Below, in pieces: positions 34,901-46,900 of a stretch of DNA of 64,000 nucleotides. The translations under genes were made by a program, and so were the position numbers. The stretch is from the NCBI RefSeq assembly GCF_905147045.1, contig NC_065917.1, positions 946,501 to 1,010,500 of the forward strand, given 5' to 3'. The notes under the pieces were generated by a model. The model was given only the letters and a program-made list of their open reading frames with translations. It was not told the origin of the DNA and searched no databases. Origin of the DNA: Nymphalis io (Eukaryota > Arthropoda > Insecta > Lepidoptera > Nymphalidae). The stretch's first letter is position 1. Each line of letters begins with the position of its first letter.

Positions 34901-37900
34901 GTTAATATATTGTGCATGACTTTTTCAAAAAAATTTGACAACACTGGAATTAATGTAATTGGCCTATAATTATTTATATTATTGCGATCACCTTTTTTAT
35001 ATATTGGATTTATGATAGATATTTTTAATTTATCTGGAAAAATTCCTTTTGAAAAAGAGAGATTTATTAAATGCGATAGAATAGGTGCTATAATATATTT
35101 GCATTTTGTCAGGACGCTCGTACATATATTTTTTTTTTTTTATAGAATAGGAAGGTGGACGAGTATATGGGCCACCTGATGGTAAGTGGTCACCAAACGC
35201 CCTTAGACATTGGCATTGTAAGAAATGTCAACCATCGCTTATAGCCAATGCGCCACCAACCTTGGGAACTAAGATTTTATGTCCCTTGTGCCTGTAATTA
35301 CACTGGCTCACTCACCCTTCAAACCGGAACACAACAATATCAAGTATTGCTGTTTTGCGGTAGAATATCTGATGAGTGGGTGGTACCTACCCAGACGAGC
35401 TTGCACAAAGCCCTACCACCAGTATATATATATTGTCATAGCGTACAGATTTAGAGTTTTTTAGTTTACCTATTATATTCACTACTTCCACATTTAATGT
35501 TGGATACAAGAATATGCTAGAACTAACGTCGTGTATTGCAAAAGAATACTTTGGTTTATTATTTGCTAAATGTTTTTTTGTGATACCTATAAAGTGATCA
35601 TTGAATATTTTTGCGATTTCCAATGCATCATCAATTTTCTTGTTATTAAAGATAATGTCGGTAAATTCATTACAAATAGTTTTACAATCTTTTTTATTTT
35701 TTATTATGTCCCACGTCGCTTTACTTTTGTTATTTGCAGTTTGTATATATTTATTATTAACTTTAGTTTTTGAACAATTGATGCATGATTTTAGTATTTT
35801 AGAATGACTATCATATGTCTTTTTTAGATCTGCCGATTTTTGTTTATTTGTTTATATATACAAGAATTCCTAATACCCTTTGTTATCCATTTTAATTTTG
35901 CAACGTTAGAATTAATTTAAATTTTTTGTAAGGGAAAGCACAGAAATTAAAACATGCTAAATATCTCATAGAAATTGTTAAAAGCGAAGTTCAATTTATC
36001 ATCTGCTTTAAAAACCTCCGACCAAGCCATATTTTGTAATGAATTTTCAAATTTTAGAATATTTTCATTGCAATAATTGCGTTTAAATATGTAGCACGAA
36101 TTATTTTTTTTGAATTGGATTGCTTAAAGATATTTGTATTATTTGGCATCATGAAATCTGAAAGAATATCTGAAAGATAAGACTGTTTCAAGATTGTTCC
36201 AGCTTTGGTAATATTCGTCGCGATATTATCTATGAACGATTTTTATCGTGTTGGCTCATTTATGCTTAATCTAAGATTTTTTATTTTATTTTATAGAATA
36301 GGAAGGCGGACGAGCATATAGGCCACCTGATGGTAAGTGGTCACCAAACGCCCTTAGACATTGGCATTGTAAGAAATGTCAACCATCGCTTACATAGCCA
36401 ATGCGCCACCAACCTTGGGAACTAAGATTTTATGTCCCTTGTGCCTGTAATTACACTGGATCATCCTTCAAACCGAAACACAACAATATCAAGTATTGCT
36501 GTTTTGCGGTAGAATATCTGATGAGTGGGTGGTACCTACCTAAGATTATATTCTGATAGAATGTTTTTAAATTCTCCTGTGATTTTATTACTTTTTAATA
36601 CATCAATGTTAAAATCAGCTGCTAAAATTATAGATTTTTTATCTTGTTTGGTAAGTCTACTTAAAAATGAGTTAAGTTTATTAAAGAATATATTTCGAGT
36701 TAGGTGTTCTGTCTAAGCAAATAATTTGATATTTCAGGAGAGGTATATCTACACCACAGCATTCAAATATTTTTTCTGTTGAAATGTCACGGCATAGTTG
36801 TATTGGTTTGGTCTAAGAATAATAGAATGGAATACAAACACAAGGGAATTTTCATTTGTCTTTATCATTCATCTTATACACAATGACGGAAAGCATTGTC
36901 AGGAAACCTGCTGAGTTTTGTGGAATTTCGCAACATGTGTACCAACTTACACAGGAGTAGCACGGTGGATTAAATCCGAATCTCCTCTTCAAGGAGGAGG
37001 AGGCCTTAGCCCAACTGTAGAACATTAGCAGGCTGTCAATACTATATACTGTATAATATTTCAGAAATATATACATCATAACGGAATATTGCTGTGGAGG
37101 TGACCTGTCTAAATACATCCACAAATATGGAAGAGTTCCTGAGAAACGGGTGAGTGAAACATACATACAAATGCTTTGCACGCCCTTTGAACAGTAACAG
37201 CATACTGATGTTAATGATTGTTAGAATAAGGTGATTTTTTTTAAATAGTGTAGGTAGGCGGACGAGCATATGGGCCACCTGATGGTAAGTGGTCACCGAC
37301 CGACCATAGACATTGGCATTGTAAGAAATTTTAACCATCGCTTACATTGCTAATGCGCTACCAACCTTGGGAACTAAGATGTTATGTCCCTTGTGCCTGT
37401 AATTACACTATCACCTCACTCACCCTTCAAACCTGTGAAAGAAAACATCGTGAGGAAGCCTGCATGTGTCTAATTTCATTAAAATTATGCCACATGTGTA
37501 TTCTACCAACCCGCATTGGAGCAGCGTGGTGGAATAAGCTCCAAACCTTCAGAAAGGTACCCAGCTCCTATAGGGGGGAAACTGCGTTATGTGGGTTTCT
37601 CACCCACTAAAATCACTGCGATGGCCGTCCTCGGCACGGATCGGAGAGGCTGCGGGATCGTGTTGATATAACGCATCCGCGGCCTCTCCCGTGCTTTGCT
37701 CCGCTCATGGCTCGGCAGAGCTCTCCTCAGGGGTCGACGGTATCCTAAACCGAGGCTCACAGGAGGCGTCCATAAGACACGCGTATTCTTAGCCCTTCAG
37801 AGGGCAACATCCGGCTGAGTTTCTTAAAGACTCGCCCGGTGATGGTGTCGAGGCCACTTGGGCCAGCAGCAACATGTCAATTCGAAAAAAAAAATTATAT

Positions 37901-40900
37901 ATAAACATATTTATTTCAGGTTTTATATTTCCTACAGCAACTTGCGTCTGCGTTAAAATTTCTACGAGAGAAAGGTACTATTTATTTATGTATTTCTACT
38001 GCTATCGTCTTTATCTCTTACTTGTCCAATACATATGTACTATCTATTTTATTCTAACCTAATATTAAAAATGTAAAAGTACTCTGTATATCTGTTACAG
38101 CTTCACTGCTCCTTCTTCAAACCAAATTTCATCAAAATCGGTTCAGTGGCTTAACCTTGGAAAGTCACTCTATGGAAACGTAATACGGTCCGGTTTATAT
38201 ATATATGTCACTAACATATGTGTTCGTTCGCAGGCGTCGTCCATATGGACCTGAAGCCACACAACATGCTGCTGCACAAGGGATCCGAGGGAAAGTACGT
38301 GCTCAAGGTCGCCGATTTTGGGTGAGACATATATACATACATATATACAGGGACGAAGGCATGTCGAAGGGATCTTTATATGTTGATTCCATGCTTGAAC
38401 AGCTGGTGCTTGGTAGATACCACCCACTCATCAGATAATCTACCACCAAACAGCAATATCTAGCATTGTTGCGTTCCGATTTCAATGGTGAGTGAGCCAG
38501 TGTAACTACACAATTAACATATGGACCTTAAAACTTCATAAATGCCAAATAATGTGTAGAAGATGCCTATTCACTCTTGACTTGAAGGTACCCATATTGT
38601 AGATAAAAGTCCATAAAGTCGAGATGGCCCAGTGGTAAGAAAGCGTGAATCTTAACCAATGAGCGTGGCTTCAAGCACCTCTGAATTTTCAGGTGCTTAA
38701 TTTCTGTTTATAATTCATCTTTTGCTTTTCGGTGAAGGAAAACATCGTGAGGAAACATGCATGTGTTTTTTCATCGAAATTCTGCCACATGTGTATTCCA
38801 ACAACCCGCATTGGAGCAGCGGGGTGAAATAAGCTCCAAACCTTCTTCTTAAAAATGGAGAGGAGGCCTTAGCCCAGCACTGGGACATTTACAGGCTGTT
38901 ACTATATTGTAGGTGGTGGGGAAAATGGATCAGACCTTAGCGGTTTATTTCAGAAACGAGGAAGCAAATCGTTTCGTACGTGTCTAAGTGCGTCAATTAC
39001 GTACGGATGCAGTTAGTAAATGTCTGGGTGTATGCTTGTGTGTGTGTGTGTGTGAGTTTTGATTTAGGTGGTGGCGATATGAGCAAGCCAATCTGCATCA
39101 CATTTTAAATACACTAAAATCAATAAAGTCTTCGAGTGTCCACATATTATAAACCCAAATGATGCGATGCGAGATAATGCAGTGGTGCTCATCCGGGATC
39201 GAACCCACGATCTTCGATTGAGACTCACGTGTTTTAGAATGTTTTTTTTGGGCTTAAAGTTTCGCCCAGCACCTGTCGGAGGACAGCACGAAGAGCGTCC
39301 GCGGCTCGCCGCTGTACATGGCGCCCGAGATGTTGCTTGGAGACTACGACGCGCGCGTCGACCTCTGGAGCGTTGGTGAGTTGCCCACGCGTGGGGCTCT
39401 CTGTGCTCCGTCTGTGGATACCACCCACTCGTCAGATATTCTACCGCCAAACAGCAGTATTTGGTATTGTTTATTCCAGCCGAAAGGGTGACCGAGCCAA
39501 TATAACTTTTACTGGTGGTAGAGCTTTGTGCAAGCTCGTCTGGGTAGGTACCACTCACTCATCAAATATTCTACCGCAAAACAGTAGTGCTTGGTATTGT
39601 TGTGTTTCGTTTTGTAGGGTGAGTGAGCCAGCGTAATTACAGGCACAAGGGACATAACATCTTAGTTCACAAGGTTGGTGGAGCATTGGCGATGCAAGCG
39701 ATAGTTAACATATCTTACAATGACAATGTCTTTGGGCGTTGGTGACCACTTACCATCAGGTGGCCCATATGCTCGTCCGCCTTCCTATTCTATAAAATAA
39801 AAAGATATCTTAGTTCCATGTTCAAGGTCATTTCTTACAGCGCCAATGTCTACGGGCGGTGGTGACCATTTACCATTAGGTTTCCCAATTGCCAGTTGGC
39901 CTAACTATTTCATAAAATATATAATTATATATATCGGCACTTACCAATAAGGGGTCGGTTTTGCATAACCGACAAATTCAAAAACCTGGCATTTTTTTAT
40001 ATTGCCTGGCATTTTCACGTTTGTACCAAAAATGGATATTGTATTGATATATTAACGAAACGTGTAATAATTACAGGCGTTATCATGTACGAATGTCTGT
40101 TCGGCAAAGCTCCGTACTCGTCGGCGACCTTCAAAGAACTGCTCGACAAAATACAAAGGCGAGCGCCGATCGAAGTGAGTGGATATCATTAATAATAATA
40201 ATAATAATATCTTGGGACATTATTCACACACGGCCATCTGATCCCAAACTAAGCAGAGCTCGTACTATGGAAACCAGACAACTGGTTTTCTTGTACTACT
40301 TTTCTTGTGTTAATACATACTTATATAGATAATTACACCCAGACTCGGGACAAAGAGACTGTCTGTCTGTCTGTCCTGGGTGGGAATCGAACCCACAACC
40401 TTCGGCGTGAAAGGCAAGTTATCTACTAACCACGCCAACCGGCCCGTCATTGGGTGACGACGTTTTTAAAAAAAAAAGCTGTGATGGCTCAGTGGTAAGA
40501 AATTTATTTATTTATTTATTTTGGACAACCAACAGTAGATACATTACAGATTTACAAAGTAGTAACAATAGAAATTTCAAAGTTTTTTGACAAATGTTCC
40601 ACTAATTATAGGTTATCACATCTTTCATAAAAGCATCACATTATAGATAGTTATTAAATAGGGTCAATAATTGAAAAATTTAAATTAAATATTACATTAT
40701 AAATTGTAAATTATAAATAGTCATTAAATTAAATTAAGTAAAACAAGTCCATAAAATACAAATACATTATTAAAATTAAAATTACATTATTAAAATTATT
40801 AAAAAGATTGTGAAATGATTATTAAATCTACGAATATTGACTTAAATATAATTTTAGAGAAGAATATCCTTATATAAGCGGTAAATAATCAAATTGGACC

Positions 40901-43900
40901 TTAGCGAGATAGTTCAACGAGGGTAGGTGTTTAGATAATTTAAAATGTTGCGTTTGAACTGAGACAGGCTATTATGGAAAACCAAATCAGCTACTAGTTT
41001 TGAAATGCTGTTGTATGAATCAGATAAGCGGGGTATAAGTGATTTTTTCCCTAAATTTGTCCTGTATGCAAAAGATTACCTATTCGTCTGGAATTGCTAC
41101 GAGGTAAATTAAATGTCATCGAGGCCAAAATCTCGGGTCTATCAATATTATTATTAAAAATATTGTACAAGAAAGTTAGAGATAAAAGTGTTCTTCGGGA
41201 TTCAAGACTTATTCTCTCAAAATGTTTAAGCCTGTCACGATATGAACGCGTGAATCTTAACCGATGATCGTGGGTTCAAACCCGGGCAAGCACCACTGAA
41301 TTGTCATGTGCTTAATTTGTGATTATAATTCGTCTCGTATTTGACGGTGAAGGAAAACATCGTAAGGAAACCTGCATGTGTCTGATTTCACTGAAATTCT
41401 GCCACATGTGTATTCCACCAACCCGCATTGGAGCAGCGTGTTGGAATCCATCCAAATCCAGATCCAAAACCTTATCCTCAAAAAGGGAGAGGAGGCCTTA
41501 TCCCAGCAGTGGGACATTCACAGGCTGTTACTGTTTGTCAAATTATATTTATTTAGGGCAGAAGTCATTAAATATCTATATCAAGATTACAACATATAAC
41601 AAATACCCGCCTAAAAGAGTAATAATAAACAAAAGGAGCCCGTGTCAGCTAACGTGTATGCTGCTAGTGCTATTGTCCACAGATAATTAATAACAATGAT
41701 CATGATGCTTTCCTTCAAGTATGAGATGAATTATAAATTAAGCAGAGGAATATTTTATGGTGCTCGCCCTGGCTGATGATTGGTGGTTGCAATTATGTAC
41801 CTCGGACAACACGTACCGCCGTTAGACTTGAATTATCTCCGGTCGTATCAGATTATGCGTGTGTGCACCTTCGCACACACGCCAGTTGCCTAGTCTCTCG
41901 CAAGTATGTCCGCCGTGACCTAAATCTGTCGTCATCGTCTTTTTCTGGTATCATATATATATATATAGATAAATGAGCCACCAATGGTAAGTGGTCACCA
42001 CCGCCCATATATATTGGTGTAAGAAATACTAACCATCCCTTACATCGCAAATGCGCCTTGTTAAGTCTGTAGTCGTAGTTTTTTTTTTATAGAATAGGAA
42101 GGCGGACGAGCATATGGGCCACCTGATGGTAAATGGTCATCAACGCCCTTAAACATTGGAATTGTAAGAAATGTTAACCATCGCTTACATCACCAATGCG
42201 CCACCAACCTTGGGAAGTAAGATGTTATGTCCCTTGTGCCTGTAATTACACTGGCTCACTCACCCTTCAAATTGGAACACAACAATACCAACTACTGATG
42301 TTTTGCGATAGAATATCTGATGAGTGGGTGGTACCTACCCAGACGAACTTACACAAAGCTCTACCACCAATAGAAACTTTTCACCCTTGACTCAAAAGCC
42401 CCACCACGAAGTCAAATAAACTATTCTCAATGTGTTTTCATCATCAGATTCCCCCCAATTCCTCGATCTCGGCCGGCTGCCGGGATCTCCTGACGCGTCT
42501 GCTGCAACACGACCCCGACAAGCGGATATCGTACGAGGAGTTCTTCGCGCATGACTACCTCGACCTGAACCACATGCCGTCCAAGGAGAACTACAATAAG
42601 GTAAGAATACTTACTGCGTCATCAAAAATATTAAAGCAATATATATAATATTTATATAAGACGCGACGAGTTACGGAGATATCAATATATAATATTAATA
42701 TGCATTACATTTTTTTTATGAGCTATTACGTCATTCTTGTAATTTGAAATGTTTTTGCTGACCGTACAAATATGAGTTTTTTGTCACGCATAGATGTAAA
42801 CATAGTTTGTTTTCAATCGGTAGGCAGTCCTGCTGATCAAGCACGCGATCGAGCTGGACTGCTCGGGGCGCCTGCCGGAAGCCCTGGAGGCCTACGGGGA
42901 GGGCCTGCGGTACCTCGTGCCGGCCGTCGGCGCAGAGACGGACGCCGACCGCCGGAGCGCCCTCGCCGCCAAGCTGACGAGGTGCGCAGACACACTCACA
43001 CTGGACACATCCTGCTCGCCTTAAGCGTGCCAGCAGGTTGAAAATATTGTGTGAGTTCCAAGGTCACTCACGGGAGTTGATGAGTGAACGTGTGTGAACG
43101 TGTGCCGATCTCACGTACACTAATTCGCAGTAACTAATCTCACGCTGACGTCATCACGCTCGAACTCTCAGTTAATACCCCCCCTCCCTTGTCTTATTAT
43201 CGTCGGAAAAGTCTGTGTTTCCCTAAAAATAAATAAATAATGATAAGGGTTTTCAGACACGGGGGACAATTCTACTAACCTGTAACTGAACAGCTTCAAC
43301 TGGATCCCAACTGAATCCTTGTGTGATGATGACTTCAAGAGAGATTAGTGCACGAGTGTGTGCGCAAACACAGGTGCACTCTCTATTCCCTAACTCTCAT
43401 AATCCGATGGGACGGCAATCCGACACGACCGGAACGAGTTCAGGTGCAGGACCAACGGCTTTACGTGCTTTCCGAGGCACGGAAGTGTACACACTTCCAA
43501 CTTCTAGACTCCGGAAACTGATAATCTTGGTTACAAAGGGTATGAAAATCTTTAATTTTTGAAGAAAGGCTTTGCTTAAATATCTTGTTGCATCAGATAC
43601 ATGGAGAGGGCTGAAGAAATCAAACGGCTGATCAGGGGCCAGACCGGGTCGTGCGCCGACTCGCAATCACACCGAGCGGCACAGCCAGCAACAGCCCCCG
43701 CCGGGGCACAGACGCGGGGCTGGAGCTACGAATACGGTGAGTCGACTTTTTATACCAGCATTGCATATCCATACTTATATTATAAAGAGAAAAGAATTAG
43801 TTTTTTTGTTTGTTTGTTTGTAACATAAACTAAACAACTCGGATAACAACGAGTAAAATAAGTTATATTTCAAAATACATATTAAAAAACTATCCTAATC

Positions 43901-46900
43901 CCTACGAAAATTGCAATAAGATTTCAACTCAAACCATGATCACCATCATCATAATTATCACCACTACCTTCACCACCACCGTCACAACCACCGCCACCAC
44001 CATCACTATCGCCACTCCCATCATCATCACCACCATCATCACCGCCACCATCATCAATCTAATTGAACGTATCAATAGTTCCAGACGACTCGGCCGCCGA
44101 GCCGGCGGCGCGCGCGCGGGCGGCCGGCGCGGCGCGCGGGCACGAGGGGGCGCGCGCGCTTGGGTGTATACAGCTAGGAGACGCGTTGGGCCCTACGGTA
44201 CAGTAACAGCCTGTGGATGTCCCACTGCTGGGCTAAGGCCCCCCCCCCCTTTTGAGGAGAAGGTTTGGAGCTCGTTCCACCACGCTGCTCCAATGCGGGT
44301 CGGTGGAATACACATGTGGCAGAATTTCAGTGAAATTATACAAATGCAGGTTTCCTCTAAATTCCTCTAAAATAACGAATTAAGCACATGCAATTTGAGT
44401 GTCGCCTGCCCGGGTTCGAACCCACGATCGTCGGTTAAGATTCACGCGTTCTAACCACTGGGCCATCTCGGCTTTCCTTAGGATTGATGTGACAAAACAC
44501 AAATGATACACAGACTAACAAATGTCTATAATCGTCCCACTGCTGGACTAACATCCCCTCTCTTGAGAAGGCTTGGCTTGGACCTCATTCAGGTCCTCCA
44601 ACTTCTACACACATTTGAATCAACGACCTTACATCTAGACAATAGACTTTATGAGCGCTTTTTTTTAATATGTTTCCAGATAGAAGAATCTAGTAAGAAA
44701 GAGAAACCCCGCGGGGCGCTGTCGAGGTTCCTCCGCCGGCCGGTCCCTTACCTCAGCGATAAGGACTCGTCCATCGTAAGTGTTTATAGAAGTACAACAC
44801 ATTTTGAGTGCCGAATTATTAAAAGAAAAACCCACGAGGCGTTATGAACGGGCTCCAAACCCATCAGCCCATCTGGGGGCGCAGACACTCTTCGGGAGTG
44901 CGGCCGAAGGATCCTCTTTCGTCTCGGTCTCTTAAATCATGAACGCAAGTGTCTTCGAGATGCTATTTAATATCGAACGGCCAGGCAAACGCGACCAAAG
45001 CGCCATAGGTACATAGTGGAAATTCCCCGTTTACATTTATTATTCGCACTGCGAAACTGGAATGCTTTGCCTGAGTCCGTATTTCCTGATAGGTAATCTT
45101 CAAATCCAGAGTAAACAGGTTTCTTATAGGCAAGCGTGCTACATCTTAGACCGTGTCGATGCTTAACATCAGGCAAGTCAACGGTCAAACGCTGGCCTAT
45201 TAATTGCAAAAAAAAATGCTGCTTAAATCATCTGTCAAAGCAGAGGCCTATATATATGTAAGTGTCGAAATGTGCATGAGTATTGACGTGTAAACACGTG
45301 CGCTCGTGTGCGATCTCACGCACACAAACGCACACGCATTAACGAAACTTACGCTGACGTCACCTGACGGTATTAAATGAAAATGATATTTTTCGTTTCT
45401 CTGAATTTGACATTTTAAAATCCTTAAATGTTATACAGATATTTTTCTCTGTACTTTAATAGTTTTCGAGATGTTATAGTCTGTTAAACGATTTCAATTA
45501 TTGTTCGCATTAAAAATGGCGGACAATGTCCTTTAAAATGAAAAATCGATTACGCAATATAAACAAATTAGACTTATCTATAATTTCATTGGTCAGACAA
45601 CCGATGACGTAATAATTGACCAATAAGGATCCAGTATTTTGTATTACTAGCTTAGTTAACTGGTGGTAGGGCTATGTGCGAGCTCGTCTGGGTACCACCC
45701 ACTCATCAGATATTCTACCGCAAAACAGCAGTACTTTATATTGTTTCGCCGGGACTAGGGGGGTCTCAGTACCCTGCTAATCCCCCTAGAGAATGGAGGC
45801 CTGCATAGGCACGCCGCCCGTAAGAGCGTCGTGGTAGCATGCGCAAGCGATCCCGTATCGCTCCTCAATATGACGGAAAGGGTACCGGTGGTTTTTTAGT
45901 GGGTATTCCGAAGCTCAGGGCGCACTCGGCGCCTTGGACACCGGCGAGCCACACATACCACCCCCCTGTTCCCGTGGGGGAAACACATAAAGCGTTTTAC
46001 CATCGTTAAAAAAAAGTACTTCATATCGTTGTGTTTCGGTTTACGCACAAGGGACATAACAAAATCGCCATGCTGGGGATTGACGTTCGCTGCGACCTTA
46101 GTCCAAGGGATTACATCGAGGCTGTTATAAAAACAGCTTCACGGAAACTCGGAGTTCTGAACAAGGTGCGGCGCTTTTTCACGTCACAACAACTGTGCCT
46201 GCTGTACAAAACACAGGTACGGTCTTGCGTGGAATATTGCTCGCACCTTTGGGATGGCTCCGCTAAGTACCTACTTGAGGCCTTGGACCGGTTGCAGCGA
46301 CGTGCCGTACGCATTATTGGCGACGTAAAGGTCACAAACACCCTTAAACCTTTACAATTGCGTCGTGAGATAGCAGCACTGAGCGCTTTCTATCGACTGT
46401 ATCACGGCGAGTGCTCTGAGGAATTATTCTCTCTAATTCCTGCTTCCCCCTTCCTTCTTAAGTCCACGCGAGCTGGTTCTCGATGTCACCGCCTAACTGT
46501 GACATCAATTCCATCGCGAACAAAGAAATTTGGCAACTCCTTTCTTTGTCGCACTTCCAAAAAATGGAATTCCTTACCAGCTCACGTGTTCCCCGCCTCT
46601 TACAACCCGGGTTCCTTCAAACGAGGCGTGAAGAGGCATCTTGCGGGCCGGCAAGGCGAAGGCGGCTAGTGCAGAACGTTTTTCCCGTCTGTACTGGCCG
46701 TCGTCGCGTTTGGACTCTACTACCACTTACCAACAGGTGGAGTAGAGTCATTTGCCCTCCCGGCGAATATAAAAAAAAAAAAAAAAAAAACATCTTAGTT
46801 CCCAAGATTGATGGTGCATTAGCGATCTAAGCGATGGTTAACATTTCTTATAACACCAATGTCTATGGGCGTCGGTGACCACTTACCATCAGGTGGCCGA

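Larger units (their letters stand above)
33545..36825 (-). mobile_element. Decayed LINE nested in SINE-A, itself hit by two SINE-B copies
   Basis: The (ATT)n-type 3' tail is at 33545 and the coding remnant reads leftward. Endonuclease remnant: IILAADFNIDVLKSN at about 36590-36650. Before the RT: EIAKIFNDHFIGI and LNVEVVNIIGKLKNSKSV (35460-35623). RT: GIFFDMSKAFDF (about 34740-34785), SGIPQGSRLGPLLFTLYIND (34510-34570), CVLFADDITL (34460-34490). SINE-B insertions at 35129-35424 and 36279-36539 split it, and stops and frameshifts abound. A CR1/jockey-type LINE; the exact clade is not resolved. Confidence 0.85.

Noticed and set aside
43323..43562. ULK3 extra exon near 43400
   Set aside because: The open frame there is antisense SINE-C.
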